Assembly (NCBI GenBank): GCA_947258875.1
Contig: CAMYKB010000001.1
Location: forward strand, 967 to 64,966
DNA length: 64,000 nucleotides
From: an uncultured Gammaproteobacteria bacterium
Lineage (GTDB): Bacteria > Pseudomonadota > Gammaproteobacteria > CAMYKB01
Reading direction: 5' to 3'
The translations under genes and the position numbers were made by a program. Shown one piece after another: positions 9,402-18,541 of the stretch. The notes under the pieces are model-generated. The model was not told the origin of the DNA, searched no databases, and saw only the letters and a list, made by a program, of their open reading frames with translations. Position 1 is the first letter of the stretch, and every line of letters begins with the position of its first letter.

Positions 9402-10515
9402 GCAATATTGCGAGCTGCCCTAGCACTGGCGTAGTAACTGGCTGTAAGCGCTTACGCATGACTGATCCAATAGCGTCACTTAAACCAAAAATCGGCGCAA
9501 CCAGCTGCTCGCTCAACATGGATAACACCAGTATAGCCTGCTGTTCCGCACGCCATTCAGGCATAAGCTCCAGAATCGAAACCAACTCATCCGGCTGCTC
9601 AGCTTCGCCGTTCATAATAGCCGCAGCGTCCTGGAATACCGTTTCGATATCGCGCCGATTCAAATCATCACAGCGCACAGTTGCAAAGTAATCACCAACC
9701 GCATCCATCAAGGCGACCACCACATCCTGATTATTTGGCTTGTGCAGGACCATTTCCACAGTATTCAGATATGCCTGTCCGCGAGCCGATAACACCCTGT
9801 CCAGCAGAATCGCATAGGCATTGCCTGCAGCGATAAGTGGCTGCAGCTGGTCATGAATTTGCTGCCAGCTTGGATGTGGCAAACTCTCGATCGGTAATTC
9901 ATCTGGGATAGCCTGCAGAAAGCCGACGTAAAAGGTATTTCTGCGTTTACCCCGTGACCATAATTTTGCACGCTGTTCGTCACTGACAAGCCCCGGTTGC
10001 AGCACCAGACGAATCGTATCCATCATCGCCTGATGCTCTTCCTCGAATGGCAAATACTCGATCAAATATTCTGCCAGCACCGGCCCCATTTCACCCTCAG
10101 CAACGCACTGTCGTTCCAGCATGCGCCGGGCATTTTCCGCCGTGGGACTCGCCCACCAGGCACGCCGCGCCAGATCATCCGTCAAACCGCTGGCATGCAC
10201 CACTGCGACCACCGCCTCCGGTTCACCCAACAATAACAAACGCTCGAGACTCTCATCGCGCGCCTGCCCCATCCGCGTCCAACGTTTGAGGTACACGGGG
10301 TAACCACCCGGCGACCCGAGCACCTGTGTGGACAACAGCTGTTTTACCAACCGAATATACTGCTCATCTCGGCATGTCGGATTAAGCTGCACCTTCGCTT
10401 CACCTTTATCCGACAGTGCATACACGACCATACGTGACTCATCAATGCGCACGGCATGCAGTTGCTGGGCAAGCAATACATTCAAACGCAGGCTGTCTTC
10501 TTGAGAAAGGTTCAT
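9391..10515 (-). CDS. dsrS: DsrS-like sulfur-oxidation accessory protein
   Basis: This 374-residue soluble protein looks to me like DsrS, the cytoplasmic protein encoded at the end of the dsr cluster in Allochromatium vinosum. The N-terminal SQEDSLRLNVLLAQQL, VLGSPGGYPVYLKRWTRMG (about residues 86-104) and LERLLLLGEPEAVVAVVHA stretches drive this call, which is from memory rather than a search. No catalytic motif is visible, and the function of DsrS itself is poorly defined. Here it is not attached to the dsr operon, whose last gene is dsrR, but sits 11 kb away among VWA, MoxR and siroheme genes. If it is not DsrS it is a conserved hypothetical. Confidence 0.55.
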   Translation of the reverse strand: MNLSQEDSLRLNVLLAQQLHAVRIDESRMVVYALSDKGEAKVQLNPTCRDEQYIRLVKQLLSTQVLGSPGGYPVYLKRWTRMGQARDESLERLLLLGEPEAVVAVVHASGLTDDLARRAWWASPTAENARRMLERQCVAEGEMGPVLAEYLIEYLPFEEEHQAMMDTIRLVLQPGLVSDEQRAKLWSRGKRRNTFYVGFLQAIPDELPIESLPHPSWQQIHDQLQPLIAAGNAYAILLDRVLSARGQAYLNTVEMVLHKPNNQDVVVALMDAVGDYFATVRCDDLNRRDIETVFQDAAAIMNGEAEQPDELVSILELMPEWRAEQQAILVLSMLSEQLVAPIFGLSDAIGSVMRKRLQPVTTPVLGQLAILRGA

Positions 10516-10964
10516 TACTCTTTTGTCTTTAATCCACTACAAAAATAAAAAGCATTTACCGCAGAGGTGCAAAGGGCACCACGAAAACATAAGAGCGTTC
10601 CTAGGTATCGTATTTTTCAGCGCACCTTTTGAAAGCAGGTAACACAGAACCCATTACATTATTATCTGACATCAGCCGGTGGGTTAAGCGGCGCTAACCT
10701 ACCCTACGTTTCACTCACTTCCCTGGCAATTGCTGCGATGCTCGGCTGCGTCGAACGGCATGAAAATCAAAGTCATAACCACAAAACTCAATGCGTGGGT
10801 TTTAAATCTCCCCTTCATGCGTGCCCGAGCATCGCTAAGCTTTGGCTGGGAGCCCGAAGGGACGCATTTCTTTTGGTTCGTTTTCTTTGGGCGTTCAAAG
10901 AAAATGAACTCGGCCGTCGGGACGAACCCCGACTAAAACAATCATCGCGCCAGCGATACACAAC
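10516..10964. repeat. Gene-free stretch with two dispersed repeat types
   Basis: I see no gene in these 449 bases. A copy of the ACCGCAGAGGTGCAAAG repeat lies at about 10558-10575 (others at 20275 and 40930). A second repeat at about 10825-10930 contains CCGAGCATCG, TTGGCTGGGAGCCC and TTTCTTTGGGCG, shared with 12270-12440. Confidence 0.6.
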
Positions 10965-12218
10965 TCAATTCAACTGCACCCTCTGCCCCCACGGCACAAC
11001 ACTCTTACCTTTCACCAGCCAGATAACCGGATAATTAGGCTGCGCACTCGGAAAATCACCCTGCGCATCGGTAAAATAAACCAGCAGGTCCGGTGGCTGA
11101 TCCTGCTTATCGGCCCACTCAAACACCGGCGTAAAACTGGTTCCACCACCCCCTTTAAATTCACGCGGCAATTCAAAATCTTCCCAGGGCTCAAATACCC
11201 ACGGCCCGTCCTTGGCCAGTTCGGCATCGCAGGCATGCAAGGTCACACGCGCGCGCATCTGGCCCTTGATGGCATCGATCTCGGAGAGAAACTCACCCAT
11301 TTCCTCGTCACTCACTGAGCCACTGACATCCAGCGCTACCAGCAGGTTAACCTGCGAGCTACGCAGGCTTGGATAAACCGCCGGATCACCACGCCGGGAA
11401 GAGGGCCGCGCGTAATTATAATCATCCCGCGCGCTAGTGGTCATATAACGTGCTAGTAACATGCGCCATGGCAATTGAGGTTGCAGCAGGAAATCCACCA
11501 TGCGCGCCATGATGCCGCCCAGCTTTCCCGACTGTTGCGCCTGTTGCGCCGCACCCGCCATGCGTTGCTGCCACTGCGCGTTGAGTGCATCCTTTTCCTG
11601 CTGACTCAGCGGTGGCGGTTGTGGCGCGCCACCTGTGTTGGGATCTTGTTCATTGCTCTTGCCACCGCCCGAGGCATCATCCTTTTGTTCAGGTTGTGAA
11701 TTAGATTGCTGGCCTTGATCACGCCCGCCACTGTCCTGGTTACGGGTGCCGTCATCGGGATCGTCATCGTCATAAACGTGATCATCGAGCGTATCTTGTT
11801 CGTCGTCCAGATCATCCAGGCAGGGATAAATCTCTTCGGCGGTCATACCCTCATAACTGTCTGCAACCAAGGAACCCGGCGGCGCTATCAAGCCATCCTT
11901 GATCAGCAGCGGATTGATGGCGAAATCACAAGCGATATCCCAACGGTGTTTAAGACGATGCTGGCGGCGCGCAAAATGCGACAGTGCACAATGCAAGGCT
12001 TCATGCGCGAGCACAAACTGGGTTTCATCTGACCTCAAGGCATCGATGTATTCAGGATTGTAATAAAATTTACGCGCATCAGTCGCCGTGGTTCTACACC
12101 ATCCCGGATCAGCCGCCACCATCGGCAGCCGCAGCACCAACGCGCCCAGGAACGGCTTATCCAGGATCAGACGCGTACGGGCCGCACTGAGTTTGGTTTC
12201 GATAGCCTTGAGATCCAT
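10965..12218 (-). CDS. VWA-like domain protein with N-terminal metallopeptidase-like domain (DUF2201)
   Basis: This 417-residue soluble protein has an N-terminal putative metallopeptidase domain with HEALH at residues 72-76. An acidic, low-complexity Gln/Asp/Gly-rich linker follows (about 130-200). The C-terminal VWA-like domain carries a MIDAS-type DVSGSVS near residue 285. The same pairing with a MoxR AAA+ ATPase, encoded just upstream on the same strand, is a known chaperone-like arrangement for metal or cofactor insertion. In this sulfur-oxidiser context a target among the redox enzymes is possible but unproven. About 400 bp of repeats separate it from the ATPase gene. Confidence 0.85.
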   Translation of the reverse strand: MDLKAIETKLSAARTRLILDKPFLGALVLRLPMVAADPGWCRTTATDARKFYYNPEYIDALRSDETQFVLAHEALHCALSHFARRQHRLKHRWDIACDFAINPLLIKDGLIAPPGSLVADSYEGMTAEEIYPCLDDLDDEQDTLDDHVYDDDDPDDGTRNQDSGGRDQGQQSNSQPEQKDDASGGGKSNEQDPNTGGAPQPPPLSQQEKDALNAQWQQRMAGAAQQAQQSGKLGGIMARMVDFLLQPQLPWRMLLARYMTTSARDDYNYARPSSRRGDPAVYPSLRSSQVNLLVALDVSGSVSDEEMGEFLSEIDAIKGQMRARVTLHACDAELAKDGPWVFEPWEDFELPREFKGGGGTSFTPVFEWADKQDQPPDLLVYFTDAQGDFPSAQPNYPVIWLVKGKSVVPWGQRVQLN

Positions 12219-12261
12219 TAATTAGACCACTTAAGTAAACTTGCAGCGTTTTGTTCCCCTG

Positions 12262-12510
12262 TGGCACATGTCCGAGCATCGTAAAGTTTTGGCTGGGAGC
12301 CCTTAGGGGCGCGCGAGGGATCGCGCGCGTTGTTCGTCAGCACAGGGAAGTGCTGTCGAACAACCTCGGAGCCAAAACTGCGAAGCACAGTGGCCTTGAG
12401 TGGCCTCGGGGCGACGTTTTCTTTGGGTACTTTCATAAAAATTCTCAAAGACAAATTCGCCTGGAGCGAATTTGAACAGTCGCAGGCTGGCCCGAAGGGC
12501 GAAACCCATG
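12262..12510. repeat. Dispersed repeat in the 12219-12615 gene gap
   Basis: The 397-base gap between the VWA and MoxR genes holds no gene. TCCGAGCATCGTAAAG, TTGGCTGGGAGCCC and GTTTTCTTTGGGTAC match the repeat at 10825-10930. It also carries an inverted repeat GACAAATTCGCC…GGAGCGAATTTG and GCCCGAAGGGCG. Confidence 0.6.
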
Positions 12511-12615
12511 GATGGGTTTCGTAAAGCACTTCGCCCGCGGGTACGAATACCCGCTTAAACAATTTTAGTGACAGCCACTCAGCTATCCTTACCAAACCCA
12601 AAGAAACTCACTAAA

Positions 12616-13662
12616 TCAATTCTCGTACAACATCAAATCAGCAATACTATCAGCCCATTCTGCAAACTGCGGCACTGCAAACAGATCTTCACCGATGGCA
12701 CGATGCATATCCGACACCATCATCACACCCATTTCACGCTGCGGAAAACGGCTTGCATAGATAAGTATATTGCCATGAACGTCATTGGCCTGGGCGGTAC
12801 TCTTGGCACGGATCGCATGACCCACCAGGGCTGTGGCAACTGCGTACTGCAGGTCGATCTCCTGAGGTACCGGTACCTGTTCGCCGCGCACAATGGCCTC
12901 CAGGTCCGGCATTTGATCGAGGCTGGCGATAAAGGCATTGAGTTCAACGCCCGCGGCCGGACCAACACAGGCCTGCAATGATCCGAGCAAGAGATCGTTA
13001 CTGTCTTCGAATTTCTGCACTGCGCGGTGGGCAAATTCCCAGGAACGTGGCGACGGGAATGCGACCGGGTTATGGGCGGGATCAAAATCGAATAACAATT
13101 CTGGACGAAACCGCAGGAAAGCGATGACGCGCTCATCGATGCCGTTGGCATAGGCCCAGGCCACCCAGTCATCCACATTAACCTCGACTTCAAAATGCGA
13201 GAAGCGGTTCGCCAGTGGTGCCGGCATGGTATAGGTGACACCACGATCGCCCTGGCGGTTACCGGCAGCGAAGATCGCCCAGCCTTCAGGTACTTCATAA
13301 TTCCCCAGGCGACGGTCCAATATCAGCTGATAGGCTGCCGCCGATACGCTGGGAGCCGCCGAGGTAATTTCATCGAGAAACAGGATGCCCTCACGTCCAT
13401 GGCGCTCCGCATTCGGCAGCATCGCGGGAATCGCCCACTCAACATGCTCCTGCACCCGGAACGGAATACCGCGCAAATCGCTGGGTTCCATCTGCGACAG
13501 CCGGATATCGATCACCGGCACCTGGTGTCGCTGCGCAACCTGACAGACGATATCCGATTTGCCGACACCCGGAGGACCCCATAGCATCACTGGCGTATGG
13601 TGGCCGCTGAGCGTACCCAGGAACTCCCGGTCAAGAACTTGTGTTAAATGTGCAGGACGCAT
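12616..13662 (-). CDS. MoxR-family AAA+ ATPase
   Basis: This 348-residue cytoplasmic ATPase has Walker A GPPGVGKS at residues 29-36, Walker B ILFLDE at 93-98 and sensor-1-like FAAGNR near 139. ANRFSHFEVEVNVDDWVAWA fits the post-sensor region of MoxR proteins. MoxR ATPases work with VWA proteins to mature or activate enzyme complexes, and the downstream gene supplies such a partner. The gene starts at ATG and is the first of the MoxR-VWA-DsrS-like series on this strand. Confidence 0.93.
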   Translation of the reverse strand: MRPAHLTQVLDREFLGTLSGHHTPVMLWGPPGVGKSDIVCQVAQRHQVPVIDIRLSQMEPSDLRGIPFRVQEHVEWAIPAMLPNAERHGREGILFLDEITSAAPSVSAAAYQLILDRRLGNYEVPEGWAIFAAGNRQGDRGVTYTMPAPLANRFSHFEVEVNVDDWVAWAYANGIDERVIAFLRFRPELLFDFDPAHNPVAFPSPRSWEFAHRAVQKFEDSNDLLLGSLQACVGPAAGVELNAFIASLDQMPDLEAIVRGEQVPVPQEIDLQYAVATALVGHAIRAKSTAQANDVHGNILIYASRFPQREMGVMMVSDMHRAIGEDLFAVPQFAEWADSIADLMLYEN

Positions 13663-13725
13663 ATGTGATTCAACTCGTGAACGGGCCAGGTGTAGTCCCT
13701 GTCCGGAACCAGGGGTCGTATTGTA

Positions 13726-14157
13726 TCAGGAACCAAAACCCGCCTTGGCGTATAATTCCTTGGCTTTTTCAGGGTCGCGCTCCACTCCATTACCTTGCTC
13801 GTACATCATTGCCAGCGTGGTAAGCGAACCAACCAGTCCTTGTTCTGCGGCCTTGCTGAACCATTTGACAGCCTCAGCGCCGTTCTTTTCAACGCAATCG
13901 CCTTCCATATACATGAAACCCAAGCCATGCTGAGCCACTGCATGGCCCTGCTCGGCAGCGGCATTCATCCACTTAAACGCCATCGCCGGATTGGGCGCGA
14001 CTCCGAGCCCGTTCTGACACATGATTGCTACCCGGTGCTGGGCGTCGGCATCACCCTGCTCCGCGAACGGCGAGAGCAGTTGCATGGCGCGTGAAAATTG
14101 CTTGGACTCGAAGGCCGCCATGCCACTCATCATATTCATATCATCTTCATCAGACAT
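13726..14157 (-). CDS. Sel1-repeat (SLR/TPR-like) protein
   Basis: This 143-residue protein is built of about three Sel1-like repeats: A..G.A.AQ..L…Y..G.GV…..A..W…AAEQG. Examples are GDADAQHRVAIMCQNGLGV near 35 and GHAVAQHGLGFMYMEGDCV near 71. There is no signal peptide, so it is probably a cytoplasmic protein-interaction module. It lies 63 bases upstream of the MoxR gene on the same strand and may be co-transcribed. The partner is unknown. Confidence 0.85.
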   Translation of the reverse strand: MSDEDDMNMMSGMAAFESKQFSRAMQLLSPFAEQGDADAQHRVAIMCQNGLGVAPNPAMAFKWMNAAAEQGHAVAQHGLGFMYMEGDCVEKNGAEAVKWFSKAAEQGLVGSLTTLAMMYEQGNGVERDPEKAKELYAKAGFGS

Positions 14158-14675
14158 CCTGCTCTCCGCTTCCCCCAGACAAGGCCGAGAAAAATTCTAT
14201 AAAATGTATGATTAATGATAACGGCGCAGTCCCGCACATCGAATACCCCCGTTGGGAGCCCACCCGCCCAGCACCGACAATTCAATATATTTAATAAGGT
14301 ATTTAAAGCACCCCTCCCCTGGGCCACCTCTATCGGGATATACTGTCAAATGGGCTGTTTTTGTATGCTGCCACACCGGATTTAGACTTAATCCCCAAGG
14401 TAAAGGCGTATCTGCACAAGAAAAAATCGATCAAGATGCGTATCTCGCGATGCGCTCCTGTATTTAGAAGATCGCTACTGGCCCTGAATACAGTAAGGAT
14501 CCGCCCATTGAGGAGGCTTACTCGGCCGTGACGACACATTGCAAGCCGCAGCGGATGCGGTGCGCTTAATACTGGACTCCGGCAAGACGCACTTGCGCAC
14601 TTCCGGTGCCACTTAGGATCTACTTTTAACCTGGTTTTTAATCTATTTTGATTAGCGATACACGAGGAGACACCC
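14158..14675. other. Gene-free stretch with a possible degraded coding remnant
   Basis: No intact gene is visible in these 518 bases. On the plus strand, one frame at 14449-14610 gives protein-like text broken by stops: DALLYLEDRYWP, then GGLLGRDDTLQAAADAVRLI. This resembles a decayed gene. The last 30 bases contain GAGGAG, the ribosome-binding site of the next gene. Confidence 0.35.
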
Positions 14676-14870
14676 ATGGATCAAGCTTATAGAGACGCAA
14701 TCACCAAAATGGAATCACAGGGTGTTGACCCTGAATACGTGCTTGGCTGGCAAGGCGGTTACCTGGGCCACCCGGAACGCGAAGAACAACGCGTCACCGA
14801 CGCCTACACCGCAGGTTACGAAGACGGCCAGGCCAAAACCACTGATGGCATGGACAAGTGGAAGAAGTAA
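14676..14870 (+). CDS. Small conserved-looking soluble protein (64 aa)
   Basis: I do not recognise the family. This 64-residue, charged and soluble protein begins MDQAYRDAITKMESQGVDPE, has the central LGWQGGYLGHPEREEQR, and ends with a lysine-rich tail. A strong ribosome-binding site (CGAGGAGAC) lies 8 bases upstream and a strong terminator follows. It therefore looks like a real single-gene transcript despite its size. A role in or near sulfur metabolism is only suggested by location. Confidence 0.75.
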   Translation: MDQAYRDAITKMESQGVDPEYVLGWQGGYLGHPEREEQRVTDAYTAGYEDGQAKTTDGMDKWKK

Positions 14871-14884
14871 CACGCTTCTGACAT

Positions 14885-14920
14885 ACACAAAAAAGCGGGC
14901 TTCGGCCCGCTTTTTTGTGT
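14885..14920. terminator. Bidirectional rho-independent terminator
   Basis: A perfect palindrome AAAAAAGCGGGC-TTCG-GCCCGCTTTTTT lies between the 64-aa gene and the convergent SDR gene. The UUCG-type tetraloop and both T-tracts fit a terminator that works in both directions. Confidence 0.95.
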
Positions 14921-14962
14921 CGCATGTAAAACCGCTGAACATGGATATCGATTCTATAAGAA

Positions 14963-15709
14963 TCATCTACCACCAGATACATCAATAAACGCCCCAGTCG
15001 AATAGGATGCCTCATCGGATAGCAACCACATAATGGCGTTTGCCACTTCTTCGGCCTGTCCGCCGCGTTTCATGGGCACCGCCTCTTTGACACGATCGAC
15101 TCGAGCGGGCTCCCCGCCACTGGCATGAATATCGGTATAGATAATGCCGGGTCGTACCGCATTGACACGGATACCCTCGCTAGCGACTTCCTTGGCTAAC
15201 CCGATCGTCATGCTATCGATAGCACCTTTAGAGGCCGCATAATCCACATACTCACCAGGCGCACCAAGGCGTGCCGCGCTCGACGACACGTTAACGATCG
15301 CACCGCCCTGACCACCGTATTGAGTCGACATGCGCCGCACTGCTTCACGCGCACACAGGAAAGCGCCCGTAACATTAACGGCAAAGATTCGGTTGAGGCG
15401 CGCAGCCAGCATGCCATCCAGCCTCATTTGTCGACCCAGAATACCGGCGTTGTTGACCAATGCAGTAACGGGTCCAAGTTTCTCGTCTACTGTCTCAAAC
15501 AGGCGTACGACATCGTCTTCCGATGCAACATCAGCCGCAACCGCAACAGCCATACCCCCGCGATCTTGTATTACATCAACTACGACATCAGCCGCTGCGC
15601 GATCACGCACGTAATTTACGCACACCGCATAACCGCGTTTCGCAGCAGCATATGCAGTAGCAGCACCAATCCCGCGACCACCACCAGTAATAACAATGAT
15701 TTTACTCAT
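14963..15709 (-). CDS. Short-chain dehydrogenase/reductase (SDR)
   Basis: This 248-residue cytoplasmic oxidoreductase starts at the ATG of MSKIIVITG. The nucleotide loop TGGGRGIG is at residues 8-15, NNAG at 86-89, the catalytic Ser in NVSSSAA at about 142-144, and YxxxK as Tyr157/Lys161. YTDIHASGGEP and a C-terminal STGAFIDVSGGR place it in the FabG/YgfF-like classical SDRs. The substrate is unknown. Its start overlaps the end of the PqiA-like gene by 8 bases, which suggests coupling. Confidence 0.92.
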   Translation of the reverse strand: MSKIIVITGGGRGIGAATAYAAAKRGYAVCVNYVRDRAAADVVVDVIQDRGGMAVAVAADVASEDDVVRLFETVDEKLGPVTALVNNAGILGRQMRLDGMLAARLNRIFAVNVTGAFLCAREAVRRMSTQYGGQGGAIVNVSSSAARLGAPGEYVDYAASKGAIDSMTIGLAKEVASEGIRVNAVRPGIIYTDIHASGGEPARVDRVKEAVPMKRGGQAEEVANAIMWLLSDEASYSTGAFIDVSGGR

Positions 15710-16214
15710 CGTCCTCCGCAACCGCCTCCAGCTTATTCGTCAGACCAACGGTCTGTGCAGTGATTATCATCGTAAGTAATACCGACCCCGCAAATGCATA
15801 TAGCCCATATCGCATCTGCACATCCGCGATAGCACCTAACTTAACAGAAACCACCAGAATCGCCACGACAAACACATCCAGCATTGACCATTTGCCATAC
15901 TCATGCATCCAATGCAGGTATCTTTGGTGCTTTGCTTCCGACCTCTGTTTTCTTGAAACTAATCGATAGAGGGCGCCCAACTTTAGTACAGGCAGAACAA
16001 TACTAAACCCGGTAATAACCAAAAACAGAAAATATTTCCTCTCCAGGAATAATTCAATCACACCTGAAAATACAGAAAATGTATTGTTTATGACAATGAA
16101 TTTTTTTAGCGTGATAACTGGCGCAAACAGGCCGACAACCAATAGTAGCGCTGCTATAAGGATCAGCCACCGGAGCTGCCGCGCCTTCTCTGGAAACTGT
16201 GTAGATAAAGCCAC
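15702..16214 (-). CDS. Paraquat-inducible protein A-like membrane protein
   Basis: This 170-residue inner-membrane protein has four hydrophobic segments (about 15-35, 55-78, 108-128, 138-158). KLGALYRLV and HEYGKWSMLDVFVVAILVVSVKLG are the hallmark motif of PqiA proteins. It corresponds to one half of E. coli PqiA, a single-domain form without the zinc-ribbon cysteines. PqiA proteins act with MCE-type PqiB in envelope lipid transport, but no PqiB is seen here. It is coupled to the SDR gene downstream. Confidence 0.85.
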   Translation of the reverse strand: MALSTQFPEKARQLRWLILIAALLLVVGLFAPVITLKKFIVINNTFSVFSGVIELFLERKYFLFLVITGFSIVLPVLKLGALYRLVSRKQRSEAKHQRYLHWMHEYGKWSMLDVFVVAILVVSVKLGAIADVQMRYGLYAFAGSVLLTMIITAQTVGLTNKLEAVAEDDE

Positions 16215-16344
16215 TAATCAGGTCTGTTCGAAATCAAAAGGTGGGTAGATTATTCTTGCAGCGGCAATCGCACACACAGCTTAATCCATAGCGTTTGCAA
16301 AAACCGGCAAGGGCCTGCAGGCAGGCTCTCTTGTGCACCACACC

Positions 16345-16947
16345 CTACTCAGTAAGCTCATCAGGCTCAACACTGCCAAGTATGTCAAAACCGCCCGCAC
16401 CATCGGGTTTAAGCACCAGGAAACCACCAGGACTAACCAGTTCAAAAGTCAGGGCGTCGATATTGGGCCTGTGAGTCACCATAACCAGATTACCCTGCCC
16501 TTTATAAGCGCCTATGCGTTCTGCGACAAGCTCCGTGCGCGCCTCTTTTTGGTCATCTGGAAGCACGACAAGCAAATCCAATGCTTGCCAGCCTGTCACT
16601 AGACCAAATACTAATTTAGCAGTCTCCTGAGTCCGACAATAACGACTGGAAAACACCTTATTGACTGTGATGGAACGAGCGCGAAATACTCGACCAATAC
16701 GCTGCGCCTGTTTACGGCCCGTATCCGAAAGATTTCTCTGTGCACTGCAATCATCGAGCTGTAGTAACAGCGGATCACCCGTTTTCCCCGGTAATGCATG
16801 ACGCATTAACACAACGTTGCCACCCGTTTTCAGCTGCGCCCATATGTCCTCATCTGCATAGCCAGTGGATACACATGCGCCAACGGCCATACCACAAGTC
16901 ATTAATAAACTTATTCCGAATCGTTTCCTTTGACTTGCAACAATCAT
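16345..16947 (-). CDS. Exported histidine phosphatase family protein
   Basis: This 200-residue protein has an N-terminal signal peptide (about 1-31, ending in STGYADED). The phosphohistidine motif LMRHALPG lies at about 48-54. A second RYCRTQETA (about 103) and VMVTHRPNIDALT (about 155) complete the branch-1 histidine phosphatase active site. The fold suggests a periplasmic phosphatase; the substrate is unknown. It abuts the next upstream gene with no gap, so the two are probably co-transcribed. Confidence 0.88.
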   Translation of the reverse strand: MIVASQRKRFGISLLMTCGMAVGACVSTGYADEDIWAQLKTGGNVVLMRHALPGKTGDPLLLQLDDCSAQRNLSDTGRKQAQRIGRVFRARSITVNKVFSSRYCRTQETAKLVFGLVTGWQALDLLVVLPDDQKEARTELVAERIGAYKGQGNLVMVTHRPNIDALTFELVSPGGFLVLKPDGAGGFDILGSVEPDELTE

Positions 16948-17679
16948 TCACCATACCCCACGAGCTACGGCGACCAGCCAAATTATCGCCGTTGATAGCG
17001 CCGTTATTATCGAAAAGGATAACAGACTACGCCAGCCATTATTCATGGATTGCACAATACGGAAGTCTTCGACATATATGGTTTCGCATGCGCCATTGCC
17101 CTTGTCGTCACGTGTAATGCTTGTATCTCTGCTAAAACCCTGATCGTTACTATACTTGGCAAGCCAGCCGCTGAGTTGGACCTGATCTCCGACACGCACC
17201 TGCTCGATAGTATTACGAATAACCTCATCATCGCTGAGCAGATGATTATTGGATATCTGGTTTTCCTTGAATTGTTCCCAGGTAGCCCTGTCACGCGTTT
17301 TATAATTACAGGTGAACTGGCCGTTCCAGAATTTTAATGCATTAAGATCAGGCACATGAACGTTGACTCCCCAAATAACACATAAATCTGCCGCATTAAG
17401 ATGATCGTTCCAGATTTTATGCAGACCATAATCTGCATCGTGATATCTGGATGACACTACAACCCCGGAGAGCTCGTATTGATAGCGCGGCTCTATAGTA
17501 TAGCTCACGTTATTTTGTGAAACACTGAAGGCCCGCTTGCGCACTGATGTTTGCTTAGGTTGATTCAACACTTCCTGATCAACTGGCATGTCTGCAGGAA
17601 AATCATTCCGAAACCAGCATGATGACACCAGTGCCACGCAGCTGACATAAAAGATGACTGTGTTAATCCCTTTCAACAT
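16948..17679 (-). CDS. Putative lipoprotein with C-terminal membrane segment
   Basis: I do not recognise this 243-residue protein. A hydrophobic leader ends in a lipobox-like LVSSC with Cys21. A soluble domain follows, and a single membrane span lies near the end (about 219-238). Conserved-looking features include DLCVIWGVNV near 107 and a VRVGDQVQLSGWLAKY motif near 161. That motif resembles the OB-like domain of membrane proteins annotated only as hypothetical. It sits directly upstream of the histidine phosphatase. Confidence 0.7.
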   Translation of the reverse strand: MLKGINTVIFYVSCVALVSSCWFRNDFPADMPVDQEVLNQPKQTSVRKRAFSVSQNNVSYTIEPRYQYELSGVVVSSRYHDADYGLHKIWNDHLNAADLCVIWGVNVHVPDLNALKFWNGQFTCNYKTRDRATWEQFKENQISNNHLLSDDEVIRNTIEQVRVGDQVQLSGWLAKYSNDQGFSRDTSITRDDKGNGACETIYVEDFRIVQSMNNGWRSLLSFSIITALSTAIIWLVAVARGVW

Positions 17680-17762
17680 TCTATCAAGGATTAGTACTGG
17701 TATAAATAATTATCATAAGACCAATTTTATGTATCCGCTGACCAGGGAAAAACAAAGCAACA

Positions 17763-18332
17763 CTAATTAGACTTCTTTAAATATTTCCCCATTGCACCTT
17801 TAACAGCACGCTTCAACGTGGTCATTGCTTTGGGCACCTCAGCATCAATGACATAATCGGGAATCCATTTATTATCTTTTTCGCCCATTTTCTGCATAAC
17901 CTTATCACCCAGTATACGGCGCATGGTGAAGCTTGGGCCGTCAGCTTGCGTATAACTGCATTCGGAGTAATCTTCAACGCGGCTATTGATAACTTCGATG
18001 AACGCTTGAGTATAATCGCCCTCACCCTGGGCATCGATACGATTGCTTTGCATGGTTTCGATCAAGTGCCGAGCCAGTGCCGACACAAAAACCTGCCGCT
18101 GTTCATCGTCGAGCTTGCTGTAGGTCATGCGGTCGACAATGTGCACCAGGAATGCCACAAATTCGGCCATAACATCCAGGCGTTGCGCATGGGTCTCGGT
18201 CTCGAAACCCTCATTTTCAAGGTTGAGCAACGCTTCCCCTGCTATTTTCCAGATATTGAAGCCGACAACACCAGCATTTTCTTCCAGGCTGCGGGGACGG
18301 TCTTTTTGATTCCAACGGGCTTTAACGCGCAC
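17763..18332 (-). CDS. Hypothetical cytoplasmic protein
   Basis: This 189-residue soluble protein of unknown family starts at GTG with GGAGT nine bases upstream. It is mostly helical, with HAQRLDVMAEFVAFLVHIVDR near 50, a Cys in EDYSECSYTQADGPSF near 123, and a lysine-rich C-terminus. No catalytic or membrane feature is visible. It is divergent from the 18389-20220 gene group. Confidence 0.75.
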   Translation of the reverse strand: MRVKARWNQKDRPRSLEENAGVVGFNIWKIAGEALLNLENEGFETETHAQRLDVMAEFVAFLVHIVDRMTYSKLDDEQRQVFVSALARHLIETMQSNRIDAQGEGDYTQAFIEVINSRVEDYSECSYTQADGPSFTMRRILGDKVMQKMGEKDNKWIPDYVIDAEVPKAMTTLKRAVKGAMGKYLKKSN

Positions 18333-18388
18333 GGCGGTATTACTCCTTATACAAAGTACTGGATAAGCGCTATAGTCAGTGGAGCGCC

Positions 18389-18541
18389 ATGTTACAGAAT
18401 GCTAGCATAGGCTTGGGACCCGATCATACTCAGCAGGGCGCCCCATCGGCGCGCATCAATGAGTCTCAACATGTCCTAAGTACTGATGAACGAATTTACC
18501 TTCAGGTTTTAGAGGCTACGCCCACGCAAGAGACCATGTAA
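18389..18541 (+). CDS. Possible 50-residue small protein
   Basis: The frame ATG-TTA-CAG to TAA encodes 50 residues with no resemblance I can name. It begins MLQNASIGLGPDH and ends EATPTQETM. GGAG lies four bases before the ATG. The stop is 10 bases before the start of the next gene, which itself has only a weak ribosome-binding site. A coupled leader ORF or small gene is therefore plausible. It could also be chance. Confidence 0.35.
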   Translation: MLQNASIGLGPDHTQQGAPSARINESQHVLSTDERIYLQVLEATPTQETM

